Program-made: the position numbers and the translations under genes | The notes under the pieces: generated by a model | Seen by the model: only the letters and a program-made list of their open reading frames with translations | Told to the model about the DNA's origin: nothing | Databases searched by the model: none | Source: Phytobacter diazotrophicus | GTDB lineage: Bacteria; Pseudomonadota; Gammaproteobacteria; Enterobacterales; Enterobacteriaceae | Direction of reading: 5' to 3' | Length of the DNA: 64,000 nucleotides | Assembly: GCA_004346725.1 (NCBI GenBank) | Contig: SMDE01000007.1 | Span: forward strand, 248,001-312,000 | Shown: piece after piece, positions 40,964 through 51,210 of the stretch | Layout: every line of letters starts with the position of its first letter | How positions within the stretch are numbered: the stretch's first letter is position 1

Positions 40964-40991
40964 GGCCCGGCAGCGCAGCGCTGACCGGGCC
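40964..40991. repeat. REP-like hairpin between yeaG and yeaH
   Basis: GGCCCGG-CAGCG-CAG-CGCTG-ACCGGGCC folds on itself with one bulge. It has no T-run. A palindrome in the 200-base gap could set the ratio of yeaG to yeaH message. Confidence 0.6.
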
Positions 40992-41055
40992 TGAACAATC
41001 TGTGCGTATCTTCGTTTTTCGCGGCGCAGGCAGGTGGCAAGCGGGCGGCTCGTGA

Positions 41056-42435
<1,380 letters not shown>

Positions 42436-42443
42436 ACATAGAG

Positions 42444-42474
42444 AAAGCCAGTGCTCTGCGCGCTGGCTTTTTCT
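42444..42474 (+). terminator. yeaH terminator
   Basis: AAAGCCAG(TGC)/(GCG)CTGGCTTT stem followed by TTTCTCC, nine bases after the yeaH stop. Confidence 0.85.
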
Positions 42475-42559
42475 CCTCGCCGCAAACGCGCAAATTACGG
42501 TACAAAAATGCAGCTATTTGCCCCCTTGCATCGTGGCAAATATGGCATATTACTTCCCA

Positions 42560-42677
42560 GACAAACTCGATTCTTACTTCGTTCCTTGCGAACGTCGTTT
42601 TTTCAACAGTACACATAAAAGCGTTTGTAAAGTGCTAGTACTTTTAAGCCGCCAATTTTGAGGCGGCTTTTTTATTT
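42560..42677 (+). ncRNA. Candidate small RNA between yeaH and yeaK
   Basis: A second, independent terminator (AAGCCGCC/GGCGGCTT around AATTTTGA, then TTTTTATTTT, 42646-42677) ends a stretch that has no recognisable gene. A promoter-like TTGCAT (42526) and TATTAC (42548), 16 bases apart, would start transcription near 42560. Internal stems CGTTC/GAACG and AAAGT/ACTTT are visible. A 39-codon frame from 42542 has no ribosome site and begins before the predicted start. I cannot name the RNA; it may instead be a leader-like remnant of the missing yeaI. Confidence 0.4.
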
Positions 42678-42734
42678 TCATCTTCGGGTAACTGCATTAC
42701 TCTTAATTTTTATTACGTTTCTCCAGGAGTGATG

Positions 42735-43235
42735 ATGTCAGAGATTGCCAGCCAAAATATCCATCAACATCTTATTGAAACCCTTGATAATTCTCAGGCA
42801 CGCTACCGCATCGTCGAGCATGAAGCATCCGGTAAATGTGAAGCCGTGAGTGAAATTCGAGGTACAGCGCTGGGCCAGGGAGCGAAAGCGCTGGTGTGTA
42901 AAATCAAAGGCAATGGCGTGAAAATGCATGTACTGGCGATCCTTGCCGCTGACCTGCAGGCCGATTTAGCACGGCTGGCCTCTTTTTTTGGCGGCAGTAA
43001 AGCTTCGCTGGCAAGCCCTGCCGAAGTCGAAACCTTAACGGCTTGCGTATTTGGTGCGATCCCGCCATTCAGTTTCCATCCCGAACTCAAACTGGTTGCC
43101 GACCCGCTGCTTTTTACGCGTTATGAAGATATTGCTTTCAACGCCGGACTGCTGGAAAAGTCGATAATTCTCAATACGAAAGATTATTTGCGTATTGCCC
43201 GTCCTGAACTGGTGAATTTTCACCGCGAGGGTTAA
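42735..43235 (+). CDS. yeaK: YeaK, YbaK/ProX-type aminoacyl-tRNA deacylase
   Basis: YbaK/EbsC-fold trans-editing protein, 166 aa; E. coli YeaK deacylates mischarged aminoacyl-tRNA (Ser/Thr on non-cognate tRNA). The catalytic Lys region is GAKALVCKIKGNGVKMHVLA, with the conserved CEAVSEIRGTALGQG before it and CVFGAIPPFSFHPELKLVAD after it. CAGGAG is five bases before the ATG at 42735; a GTG and an ATG just upstream are alternatives. A long imperfect hairpin begins directly after its stop. Confidence 0.93.
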   Translation: MSEIASQNIHQHLIETLDNSQARYRIVEHEASGKCEAVSEIRGTALGQGAKALVCKIKGNGVKMHVLAILAADLQADLARLASFFGGSKASLASPAEVETLTACVFGAIPPFSFHPELKLVADPLLFTRYEDIAFNAGLLEKSIILNTKDYLRIARPELVNFHREG

Positions 43236-43278
43236 GAACGTTTCTCTGCTGCGTATTAAAACGCATGCAGAGATGTTC
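43236..43278 (+). terminator. Long imperfect hairpin after yeaK
   Basis: Starting at the base after the yeaK stop, GAAC-GT-TTCTCTGC-GCGT pairs with ACGC-GCAGAGA-GTTC around ATTAAA. The T-rich stretch that follows (ATTTATTACAATTTTTATTTTT) makes it a likely terminator. Confidence 0.6.
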
Positions 43279-43422
43279 TGATTTATTACAATTTTTATTT
43301 TTAATTTTTATCGTTATCCTGTATCACCGTAGGTCCGGCCAATCGGCGGCGAGAATTTCAATTCTTAGCGCCCCCTATGCTCCATCATCCCACATGATCC
43401 CCTCTTTTCAGGAAACCGCATC

Positions 43423-44526
43423 ATGTACAGGATAAGGATAGTTTTAAACGCAGTGGGTCTTCTGCTGCTGAGCCTTACGGGCGAGGCTGTTGCAACATGT
43501 GCGCTTGAGCCAGTACCCGACTATATGGCGACCGGGCCGGTCTCCGTTGTCGCGCCACTTGATTCACGTATTTTCTCTGTCCCGCCCGATCTCCCTGTCG
43601 GCGCGCAAATCTCAAAAATGTATATTAACATGTCAAACAATCCTACTGGCTGGCATATTAAGTGCACTTCCGGCAACACTCTCTATCTCATGTACCTATA
43701 CGATACTTTGCCAGGTACGTTGGTTCCGGGATTTAGCGATGTTTATAAGACGGATCTGGATGGCATTGGCGTTCGTTATTTAACCAACTATGCCAGCGAG
43801 CCCTCTTTCCCGTTTTGGCATATAGAGGGCGTGGGCATGGAACAATACATCCCCGCCTCAATGCAATTCAAAATGGGGCTCCAGTTTATCAAAACCGCCA
43901 ATGTGACACAGGCGGGCATCATAACCGCCACGAAACTACCCAGTATCCGTATTGCTGCCGGGCAATCAGGTCAACTTGTTTATATTGCTAAACTCAGCGT
44001 CAGCGGAAATTTTGAAGTCAACACCCCTACCTGCAATATCGCGCCGCTCAGCGCCAATATGTCGGTGCAAATGGGCGAACATAACAAAAAAGTTTTTAAA
44101 GGCGTGGGTACCGGTAGCCCATGGAAAAACGCCAGCATTCAGTTAATTAGTTGCCAACGCTTCTATGGCAATATGCCCACGGGTGATTCAAGCACCAGCA
44201 TTAATGGCGTTACCACAACCAACCCACTCACCCTTAATTCCGTGTCGCTGACATTAACGCCGCGCAATGGTATGGTCGATGCGACAAAAGGGATCATGAA
44301 AATTGATGAGGAAACAGGAAAAGCGACAGGCGTGGGCATTCAGCTTTCTACCACAGAAAGCACGACAGGGATTATCAATCTCAACGAAAAATTGACCACC
44401 AGCATTCCAAATAGCGCATCAACGACACTTACCCTACCGCTCTATGCACGCTATGTGCAGACAGAAAGCAGCGTAAATGCCGGTACGGCGAATGGACGCC
44501 TGGAATATACGGTGACCTATCAATAA
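43423..44526 (+). CDS. Orphan fimbrial adhesin-like protein
   Basis: A secreted 367 aa protein in the style of type 1-like fimbrial tip subunits. The signal peptide runs MYRIRIVLNAVGLLLLSLTG and is cleaved near AVA-TCALEP. An N-terminal lectin-like part (to about 190) and a C-terminal pilin part (NTPTCNIAPLSANMSVQMGE onward, ending in the donor-strand-type RLEYTVTYQ) are suggested by the layout, with cysteine pairs in both halves. No chaperone, usher or major pilin lies beside it, so it is an orphan. It is AT-richer than the flanking genes, consistent with transfer. The receptor is unknown. Confidence 0.75.
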   Translation: MYRIRIVLNAVGLLLLSLTGEAVATCALEPVPDYMATGPVSVVAPLDSRIFSVPPDLPVGAQISKMYINMSNNPTGWHIKCTSGNTLYLMYLYDTLPGTLVPGFSDVYKTDLDGIGVRYLTNYASEPSFPFWHIEGVGMEQYIPASMQFKMGLQFIKTANVTQAGIITATKLPSIRIAAGQSGQLVYIAKLSVSGNFEVNTPTCNIAPLSANMSVQMGEHNKKVFKGVGTGSPWKNASIQLISCQRFYGNMPTGDSSTSINGVTTTNPLTLNSVSLTLTPRNGMVDATKGIMKIDEETGKATGVGIQLSTTESTTGIINLNEKLTTSIPNSASTTLTLPLYARYVQTESSVNAGTANGRLEYTVTYQ

Positions 44527-44592
44527 AGCATGTATCCGTGACAAGGCCGCCGGAGAGCAACTGGCTGTAATGGCTAACAATTAAAGTACTCT

Positions 44593-44703
44593 CTACGGCC
44601 AGCCCGCTTTTTCCAGCGCAAGAACAGAAACTACCAGCACCACCATGATGGCGATAAATGACGACGCGATGATAACGCCATCTGTCAGCATAAAATCATT
44701 CAT
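44593..44703 (-). CDS. yoaI: Small membrane protein YoaI, 36 aa
   Basis: A single-span membrane peptide beginning MNDFMLTDGVIIASSFIAIM and ending ALEKAGWP. It matches the layout of E. coli YoaI (34 aa, MNDPMFVETLIITSSFFAIA), which is found at the same place between yeaK and yeaL. The ribosome site AGAGGCAGG lies about eight bases before the ATG. In E. coli YoaI is tied to the PhoBR/PhoPQ responses; whether it does so here is not visible. Confidence 0.88.
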   Translation of the reverse strand: MNDFMLTDGVIIASSFIAIMVVLVVSVLALEKAGWP

Positions 44704-45015
44704 TTTCAACCTGCCTCTTTTTAGCCCGGTTTTCTTATTCATAATGTTACCGGGTGACAATTCGATGACAGTTTCGGGTTATTCAAGTGAATATTCTGAC
44801 GCTGAAACGATTCCTGCCGCCTGCTTACCAACACGTTATAAACGCAGTGCTAAATAATGTTTTTCATTGCATGCTTACTAAATTGTTACCGGTATCACGA
44901 AAAGCAGTTTCCATAATTCCGATGACAAATCTCGCAATTGTTATAAATACAATCTTGCAACACCCTTATTCTGTAGCGCACTTCTGAAATAACCTTATAA
45001 ACCCAGGTGAATACA
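44704..45015. other. Gap upstream of the symporter gene
   Basis: 312 AT-rich bases between divergent yoaI and the GPH symporter. They must hold both promoters. Two short rightward open frames in it (44645-44857, 44787-44987) lack ribosome sites and resemble nothing. I see no firm operator. Confidence 0.5.
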
Positions 45016-46350
45016 ATGAATTTAACGATCACCCGTAAAGAGAAAATCAGTTATGGACTCGGTGATATGGCAAGCCATGTCGGGCTGGATAATGTCATTA
45101 TATTTCTGACGTTTTATTACACCGACGTTGTTGGATTACCCGCCGCGTTTGTTGGCACCATGTTTCTGCTGGCCCGTACCGCCGATGCCATTATTGACCC
45201 GGCAATGGGTTATCTTGCCGACCGGACAAATTCACGTTGGGGTAAATTCCGCCCGTGGATGCTGTGGCTGGCCTTGCCTTTTGGCATCAGTTGCCTGTTA
45301 ACCTACGCCGTGCCTGAATCTTTAACCCTGACCGGTAAAATGGTGTTCGCGACAATTACCTATACCTTTATGATGTTGATGTATACGGCGATCAATATCC
45401 CTTACTGTTCAATGGGTGCGGTCATTACTCCCAATAACGAAGATCGTATTTCACTGCAATCGTATCGCTTCTTTTTAGCCACTCTTGGCGGTGCAATGTC
45501 GACATTCTTTATGATGCCGCTGGCGCAATATCTCGGCGGTGACGATAAATTATCCGGCTACCGCTGGGCTATGGCGATAATGGCCAGTGCCGCCGTCGTC
45601 ATGTTCTGGATCTGCTTTGCCAATACCCGCGAACGTATTAAAGCGCCTGCAACCCACAATAATTATCTCGGCGAATTACGCGATTTATTACGAAACGACC
45701 AGTGGCGCGTGGTCTCTGTGCTGGTTATTACCAACATCGGTTTTGGGGTCATTCGCCTTGGCGCGATGATGTACTTCGTCACTTATTATCTGGGCAGCGC
45801 CAGTTATTTTATGTGGATGCTGGGCGCTCATATTCTGGGTAAAGCAGCCGGTAGCGCGCTGGCAAAACGCCTGACCCGCAACTTTAGCAAAGTACAAATG
45901 TTCGGTTACTGTGCTGTCCTCGCCGGTGTACTGAGCATCGCCCTCTTCTTCGCGCCGAAATCGATATACGTGCTGGTGCCACTGACTTTCGTGGTATCTA
46001 CCCTCTACCAGGCCACCACCACGCTGATGTGGGTCATGATGGCGGATGTCGCCGACTACGGGGAATGGTTGCAGGGTAAACGCATGGACGGCGTGATTTT
46101 CTCGACCTTTCTCGCCGTGCTCAAACTCGGCATGGCCATCAGCGGCGCTATTGTCGGCTGGACGTTAGGGCTGAGCGGCTATGTCGCCAATGCGCCAGAA
46201 CAGACATCGGTTGCAATGTACTGCATTGTTGCCCTCTTCACCGTGGTGCCGGGGCTGCTGTCGCTGGCCGCTTTTGCCACCCTGCGCTGGTACAAACTCG
46301 ACGATAACACCATGAAATCTATCAATCTTGCCCGTCATAGTCTCTCGTAA
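45016..46350 (+). CDS. GPH-family sugar:cation symporter
   Basis: Glycoside-pentoside-hexuronide transporter of the MelB/XylP/YicJ type, 444 aa with about 12 membrane spans. The family N-terminus (KISYGLGDMASHVGLDNVII), DPAMGYLADRT and SRWGKFRPWMLW are present, as is MMADVADYGEWLQGKR near residue 345. The ATG at 45016 follows CCAGGTG; an in-frame GTG sits three codons upstream. The GH31 glycosidase gene follows 16 bases later, so the pair probably imports and cleaves an alpha-linked disaccharide, as YicJ-YicI does for isoprimeverose. The exact sugar is unknown. Confidence 0.9.
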   Translation: MNLTITRKEKISYGLGDMASHVGLDNVIIFLTFYYTDVVGLPAAFVGTMFLLARTADAIIDPAMGYLADRTNSRWGKFRPWMLWLALPFGISCLLTYAVPESLTLTGKMVFATITYTFMMLMYTAINIPYCSMGAVITPNNEDRISLQSYRFFLATLGGAMSTFFMMPLAQYLGGDDKLSGYRWAMAIMASAAVVMFWICFANTRERIKAPATHNNYLGELRDLLRNDQWRVVSVLVITNIGFGVIRLGAMMYFVTYYLGSASYFMWMLGAHILGKAAGSALAKRLTRNFSKVQMFGYCAVLAGVLSIALFFAPKSIYVLVPLTFVVSTLYQATTTLMWVMMADVADYGEWLQGKRMDGVIFSTFLAVLKLGMAISGAIVGWTLGLSGYVANAPEQTSVAMYCIVALFTVVPGLLSLAAFATLRWYKLDDNTMKSINLARHSLS

Positions 46351-46366
46351 AAAGGACCTGTTATTC

Positions 46367-48406
46367 ATGAGCGAACTTATCCAACACCCGGACAGTATTG
46401 AATGGCGCTTCGAGCGTCAGATCCTGCGCGTTGAAGCCTGGGGAGAGCACAGCCTGCGCGTGCGTGCCACCTGCGCCCCGGCCTTTAGTGACAATCTGCA
46501 CGCCCTGTTGCCACCGCAGAGCTGTCAGCCACAGATAACCGCGGGCGCGGAACAGCTAACGCTGCGCAACGGTAACATCACCGCGGTGCTTAATCTGAAA
46601 GGCCAACTGGCGTTTTACAACCAGCGTGGCGAATTGTTGCTTGAGGAGATGTGGCGGCAGCGTTCAACCGTCGGTATCGGTGCCAGTGAAAAAAGCCAGG
46701 ACAAATATATCAGCGCTCTGAAACTCGATGGTCGTGAATTTAAACCACTGCCCGGCGGCAAGTATCAATTGACCGTTCGTTTTGAATCGCGCCCGGATGA
46801 ACGTGTTTACGGCATGGGGCAATATCAGCAGCCATGGCTGGATCTGAAAGGTTGTGCGCTGGAGCTGGCGCAGCGCAATTCACAGGCCAGCGTCCCTTTT
46901 ATGCAGTCGAGCCTCGGCTATGGTCTGTTATGGAACAACCCGGCAATTGGTGAAGCCAACTTCGCCAAAAACCAGACCACCTGGCTTGCTCGCGTCACTC
47001 AGGAGATGGATTACTGGATCACCGCTGCTGATAGTGTCCAGCAGCTTACCCGCCAGTACGCCAAAGCCACCGGAACGCCGCCGCCTGCCCCGGCATTCAC
47101 CAGCGGCCTATGGCAATGCAAACTGCGCTATCGTACCCAGCAGGAGGTACTGGAGGTCGCCCGCGAGTACCGCCGTCGTCATCTGCCGCTCTCGGTGATG
47201 GTCATTGATTTCTTCCACTGGCCGAATCAGGGCACCTGGTGTTTTGATCCCATCGACTGGCCAGATCCGAAGGCGATGGTCGACGAGCTGAAATCGATGG
47301 GCATTGAGCTGATGGTTTCCGTCTGGCCAACGGTGGAAGCGCGCAGCCCACTCTTTCCGGTGATGAAAGCCAAAGGTTTACTGGTCACCAGCGATCGCGG
47401 CGTGCAGGTTAATCTCGATTTTATGGGCAACACCACCTTCTTTGACGCCACCCACCCGCAGGCGCGTGAATTTGTCTGGGAGACAGTGAAGAAAAACTAT
47501 TACGATCTGGGCATTAAGTTGTTCTGGCTGGATGAAGCCGAACCGGAGTATCGCGCCTACGATTTTGACAACTACCGCTACCACGCCGGGCCTGTACTGG
47601 AGGTGGGGAATCAATATCCGCGGGATTTCGCCCAAGGTTTTTATGAGGGTCTGCAAGCCTGCGGTGAGCGCGATATCGTTAACCTGGTACGCTGCTCCTG
47701 GGCGGGTAGCCAGCGTTTTGGTGTGCTGGCCTGGTCCGGTGATGTGCATTCATCGTTCCATGCATTTCGTAACCAGTTCGCCGCCGGGTTAAATATGGGG
47801 CTGGCGGGCATCCCCTGGTGGACGACCGATATTGGCGGTTTCCAGGGTGGAAATGTTAACGACCCGGCTTTCCACGAACTGTTGATCCGCTGGTTCCAGT
47901 GGGCGGTTTTTTGCCCGGTACTGCGTATGCATGGCTACCGTGAACCGCAAATCCAGCCGCCGGAAAGCTACCGTAACGGCATCCCGCAATGCAACAGTGG
48001 TTCGCCTAATGAGCTGTGGAGCTACGGCGAAGAGAACTACGCCATCATGCAGCACTGGCTGTCCGTGCGTGAAAAACTGCGCCCCTATGTGGATGCGCTG
48101 TTCGCTAATGCCCACCAGTATGGCGATCCGCTGATGCGCCCACTGTTCTGGCACTACCCGGATGAGCCACAAAGCTGGCAGGAGGAAGACCAGTATCTGT
48201 TTGGCGAGGATATTCTGGTGGCGCCTGTTCTGCACGCGGGGCAACGCCAACGTGAAGTCTGGCTGCCAGGTCATCATGGCTGGGTGGATCTGAATGGCGA
48301 GCGCTATCAGGGCCAGCAGCGAATTACCGTCAATGCCGGGCTGGAGACGATCCCGGTCTTTATGCGTGAAGGGAGCAACGCGGCCGCTCTTTTGTCCGCT
48401 GTTTAA
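46367..48406 (+). CDS. GH31 alpha-glycosidase (alpha-xylosidase-like)
   Basis: Glycoside hydrolase family 31, 679 aa, cytoplasmic (no signal peptide). The N-terminal beta-sandwich precedes a (beta/alpha)8 barrel with VMVIDFFHWPNQGTWCFDP, the catalytic nucleophile Asp in IKLFWLDEAEPEY and the acid/base Asp in LAWSGDVHSSFHAF. The nucleophile motif WLDEAEPE differs from that of E. coli YicI (CFKTDFGE), so it is not a simple YicI orthologue; alpha-xylosidase or alpha-glucosidase activity are both possible. AAAGGACC precedes the ATG at 46367. It is co-transcribed with the GPH symporter and followed by a terminator. Confidence 0.9.
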   Translation: MSELIQHPDSIEWRFERQILRVEAWGEHSLRVRATCAPAFSDNLHALLPPQSCQPQITAGAEQLTLRNGNITAVLNLKGQLAFYNQRGELLLEEMWRQRSTVGIGASEKSQDKYISALKLDGREFKPLPGGKYQLTVRFESRPDERVYGMGQYQQPWLDLKGCALELAQRNSQASVPFMQSSLGYGLLWNNPAIGEANFAKNQTTWLARVTQEMDYWITAADSVQQLTRQYAKATGTPPPAPAFTSGLWQCKLRYRTQQEVLEVAREYRRRHLPLSVMVIDFFHWPNQGTWCFDPIDWPDPKAMVDELKSMGIELMVSVWPTVEARSPLFPVMKAKGLLVTSDRGVQVNLDFMGNTTFFDATHPQAREFVWETVKKNYYDLGIKLFWLDEAEPEYRAYDFDNYRYHAGPVLEVGNQYPRDFAQGFYEGLQACGERDIVNLVRCSWAGSQRFGVLAWSGDVHSSFHAFRNQFAAGLNMGLAGIPWWTTDIGGFQGGNVNDPAFHELLIRWFQWAVFCPVLRMHGYREPQIQPPESYRNGIPQCNSGSPNELWSYGEENYAIMQHWLSVREKLRPYVDALFANAHQYGDPLMRPLFWHYPDEPQSWQEEDQYLFGEDILVAPVLHAGQRQREVWLPGHHGWVDLNGERYQGQQRITVNAGLETIPVFMREGSNAAALLSAV

Positions 48407-48440
48407 GGCAAACGCCTGAAAACGTGTGTTTCGTTATAAA

Positions 48441-48496
48441 AAGCCTGCTTAACAATGCGCATCCGCGTAAGGTAATGTAAGCAGGCTTATTTTTTC
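48441..48496 (+). terminator. Terminator after the GH31 gene
   Basis: An 11-base perfect stem AAGCCTGCTTA/TAAGCAGGCTT with a 26-base loop, followed by ATTTTTTC. It ends just before yeaL. Confidence 0.8.
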
Positions 48497-48521
48497 ATTG
48501 GCAAGGAACGAAACACTCTCC

Positions 48522-48968
48522 ATGTTTGATACCACTCTCTTTATCCTTATTGGCCTTGTGGCACTGAGCTTCTTTAGCCACAACACCACCGTCGCCGTTG
48601 CCGTTATGGTGTTGATCATAATTCGTATCACGCCGCTCAATGCTTACTTTCCGTGGGTCGAAAAGCAGGGTTTGACGCTCGGTATTGTCATTCTGACCAT
48701 TGGCGTTATGGCGCCCATCGCCAGCGGATCATTGCCACCATCAACGCTGATTAGCTCTTTTCTGAACTGGAAATCGCTGATAGCCATCGCTGTAGGGGTT
48801 TTTGTCTCCTGGCTGGGGGGCCGTGGGGTGACACTGATGAGCGCGCAGCCCTCGCTGGTCGCCGGGCTTCTGGTGGGCACCGTACTGGGTGTGGCCCTGT
48901 TCCGGGGCGTGCCGGTAGGGCCACTGATTGCGGCAGGTCTGGTTTCGCTGTTAATTGGTCGGCAGTAA
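48522..48968 (+). CDS. yeaL: YeaL, UPF0756 membrane protein
   Basis: Conserved inner-membrane protein, 148 aa (same as E. coli YeaL), with about four hydrophobic segments and the family core [39 protein letters not shown] and LGGRGVTLM. Function unknown. The ATG at 48522 gives the family N-terminus [12 protein letters not shown]. It overlaps tail to tail by 18 bases with the ABC permease gene from the opposite strand. Confidence 0.94.
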   Translation: MFDTTLFILIGLVALSFFSHNTTVAVAVMVLIIIRITPLNAYFPWVEKQGLTLGIVILTIGVMAPIASGSLPPSTLISSFLNWKSLIAIAVGVFVSWLGGRGVTLMSAQPSLVAGLLVGTVLGVALFRGVPVGPLIAAGLVSLLIGRQ

Positions 48969-49643
48969 ATGCCGCCTCTGCCAGCGTTTAACCCCAAGCT
49001 CCAGTAGCGTACACAGCAGGTAATAGACCAGACCGGTGAAGATAAACAAGGCCGCCGGGTAAACCTGTACCCGGTTATTCACCTGCCCGGCCACCGTGGT
49101 CAGCTCCGGCACATTGACGATAAAGGCCAGAGAGGTGTCTTTCAGCAGAGCAATAAGCAACCCCACGTAAGACGGAATGGCATTACGTAACGCCTGTGGC
49201 AGCAGCACCAGGCGCAGAATGTCCAGGCTGCCAAACCCACCGCTTATCGCCGCCTCATATTGCCCCTTCGGTAATGCGTTAAGCGCCGCCAGCGTCGAGT
49301 ACATGACCGATGCCGAGGTAAACCACGCCAGCGCCAGGGTAACGGTAACCGCCCCCGGCAAGTCAGCGCCAGTGAGCCACGGCAGCAAAAACCACAGCCA
49401 GAAGATGACAAAAATCAGCGGGATCCCACGAATCAACTCTGCCCACAGAAAGAGCAGCTTGCGCGGCCAGCCCGCAAAACGCCACGCGCAGCAGGCGAGC
49501 AACACGCCGCCGGGGAATGCCAGCACCGCCGCCCCCAGAGTCATCAATACCGATAACAGCACGCCGCCCGGTTCGCCCTGTGCGGCACGGCCCAGCAGCA
49601 GATAACCGAGGTTATCGGTAATCACGGTAAGATTATCGATCAC
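48951..49643 (-). CDS. Polar amino-acid ABC transporter permease (second)
   Basis: HisM/GlnP-type membrane subunit, 230 aa with about five spans. The EAA-type loop [20 protein letters not shown] and [14 protein letters not shown] are visible. Translation starts at GTG 49643 (GTGATCGATAAT), overlapping the previous permease by 11 bases. It is the last gene of binding protein - ATPase - permease - permease. The unit is not part of the E. coli backbone between yeaL and nimR. Confidence 0.92.
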   Translation of the reverse strand: MIDNLTVITDNLGYLLLGRAAQGEPGGVLLSVLMTLGAAVLAFPGGVLLACCAWRFAGWPRKLLFLWAELIRGIPLIFVIFWLWFLLPWLTGADLPGAVTVTLALAWFTSASVMYSTLAALNALPKGQYEAAISGGFGSLDILRLVLLPQALRNAIPSYVGLLIALLKDTSLAFIVNVPELTTVAGQVNNRVQVYPAALFIFTGLVYYLLCTLLELGVKRWQRRHLLPTN

Positions 49644-50388
49644 GGTGTGCCTCCTTGCGGACCATTGCCCGCCATCCGCGCGGCAGGTTAAACAGCAGGC
49701 TCATTAGCAGCCCCAGCGCCAGATACAGCACACTTCCCACCGTAAAGGCTTCCAACGCGTGGGCGTTAAAGCTTTCAATTTGCCGGGTCTGGTAGGTGAG
49801 CTCCGCAAAACCGATGCCGGTCGCCAGCGATGAGAGTTTCATCAGGTTCAGATACTGCCCCACTACCGGCTGCCAGGCGTTCTCCAGCCCCTGCGGCAGA
49901 AGCACCCAGCGAAACAGCGCCAGATCGCTAAAGCCCTGCGATTTTGCCGCTTCAATTTGCCCACGCGGCACGGCATGCAGCCCGGCCTGAATCTCTTCAA
50001 CCAGAAATGCCGCCGTGAATAGCCCAAGCGCCCACGCCGAAGAGAGAAATTCCGGGGTAAACCACCAGACATCTCCCGGCAAAATACTAAAGGCGTGGTC
50101 ATCGTTGACGTACTGACGAAATGCCAGCGGCAACACGTTCCAGGCAGCGAAATACCAGAACAGCAGTTGCACCAGTAGCGGCGTATTGCGAAACAGCGAA
50201 ACCCATCCCGCCACTACCGCTCGCCCCACCTTACCGCCTGCCAGACGCAGGGCCAGCAGAAACACCGTCATGGCGGTCGCAAGGATAATCCCCACCACCG
50301 TGACCCAGATGGTGGTCAGAAAGCCAGACGTGAGCCATTGTGCGGGTTGGCCGGTAAAGACGCCCGCCCAGTCGAGATGAATCCCCAT
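49633..50388 (-). CDS. Polar amino-acid ABC transporter permease (first)
   Basis: HisQ/GltJ-type membrane subunit, 251 aa. The signature GQIEAAKSQGFSDLALFRWV with PQGLENAWQPVVGQYLNLMK is the permease EAA loop; FRNTPLLVQLLFWYFAAW is the first-half motif. The ATG at 50388 overlaps the ATPase stop (TAATG). A heterodimer with the following permease is expected. Substrate is not decided by sequence. Confidence 0.92.
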   Translation of the reverse strand: MGIHLDWAGVFTGQPAQWLTSGFLTTIWVTVVGIILATAMTVFLLALRLAGGKVGRAVVAGWVSLFRNTPLLVQLLFWYFAAWNVLPLAFRQYVNDDHAFSILPGDVWWFTPEFLSSAWALGLFTAAFLVEEIQAGLHAVPRGQIEAAKSQGFSDLALFRWVLLPQGLENAWQPVVGQYLNLMKLSSLATGIGFAELTYQTRQIESFNAHALEAFTVGSVLYLALGLLMSLLFNLPRGWRAMVRKEAHRDR

Positions 50389-51209
50389 TACAGCTCCTTG
50401 CCGTCAGCATGGAGCGGATTGAGCACTTTTTGCAGGAAGCGCCGGGCGCGCGGATGCTGCGGTGCGGTGAAAAACGCCTCCGGTGCGGCCTGTTCGAGGA
50501 TTTCCCCGCCGTCGATAAATATCACCCGGTCAGCAATTTCGCGGGCAAATTGCATCTCGTGGGTCACCACGATCAAGGTGATCCCGCTGTGGGCCAGTGA
50601 TTTCATCACCTGCAAAACTTCGCCAATCATCTCCGGGTCGAGCGCCGATGTCGGTTCATCAAACAGGATGATATGCGGCCCTGCCGCCAGGGTGCGGGCG
50701 ATGGCCACCCGCTGTTGCTGACCGCCGGAAAGCTGCGCCGGGTAGTGGCTGGCTTTGTCGCTCAACCCAACACGTTCCAGCAGATCCAAAGCGATTTTTT
50801 TCGCGTCTGCTGCCGACTTGCCATGAATGCGGGTTAACGCCAGGGTGATATTTTCCAGCGCGTTCAGATGCGCATAGAGGTTAAATTGCTGGAACACGAA
50901 ACCGACCTGACGGCGCAGGTTGCGTAGTTCGCGCCCCTTAAGCTGACTGGTGGGTTTGCCGTCCACCAGAATCTCGCCGCTGGTCAGGGTTTCCAGTTGG
51001 TTGATAAGACGGATCAGCGTCGATTTGCCAGAACCGGAAGGCCCGCATACGGCAATGACTTCCCCTGCCGCAACCTGCAAATCAATCGCGTTCAACACGC
51101 GGTGGTCGCCATAGCTTTTGCTGGCCTGGCGAAACTCCACCGTTCCTTTTTGCACGGGAAAAGCCTCCGGGGCTTGCGCCACGGAGGTAGAAAAGAGACC
51201 TGCCAACAT
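50388..51209 (-). CDS. Polar amino-acid ABC transporter ATPase
   Basis: GlnQ/HisP-type ATP-binding protein, 273 aa. Walker [11 protein letters not shown]-loop in [12 protein letters not shown], signature [13 protein letters not shown], Walker [13 protein letters not shown] and switch [10 protein letters not shown] are complete. There is a short N-terminal extension of some 20 residues before [20 protein letters not shown]. It begins one base after the binding-protein stop. Confidence 0.93.
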   Translation of the reverse strand: MLAGLFSTSVAQAPEAFPVQKGTVEFRQASKSYGDHRVLNAIDLQVAAGEVIAVCGPSGSGKSTLIRLINQLETLTSGEILVDGKPTSQLKGRELRNLRRQVGFVFQQFNLYAHLNALENITLALTRIHGKSAADAKKIALDLLERVGLSDKASHYPAQLSGGQQQRVAIARTLAAGPHIILFDEPTSALDPEMIGEVLQVMKSLAHSGITLIVVTHEMQFAREIADRVIFIDGGEILEQAAPEAFFTAPQHPRARRFLQKVLNPLHADGKEL

Positions 51210-51210
51210 A

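Noticed and set aside
42542-42661. 39-codon frame overlapping the candidate RNA after yeaH
   Set aside because: No ribosome site, and it starts within the probable -10 region and ends in the terminator stem.
44645-44987. Two short rightward frames between yoaI and the symporter
   Set aside because: One overlaps the well-supported yoaI gene on the other strand; neither has a ribosome site.
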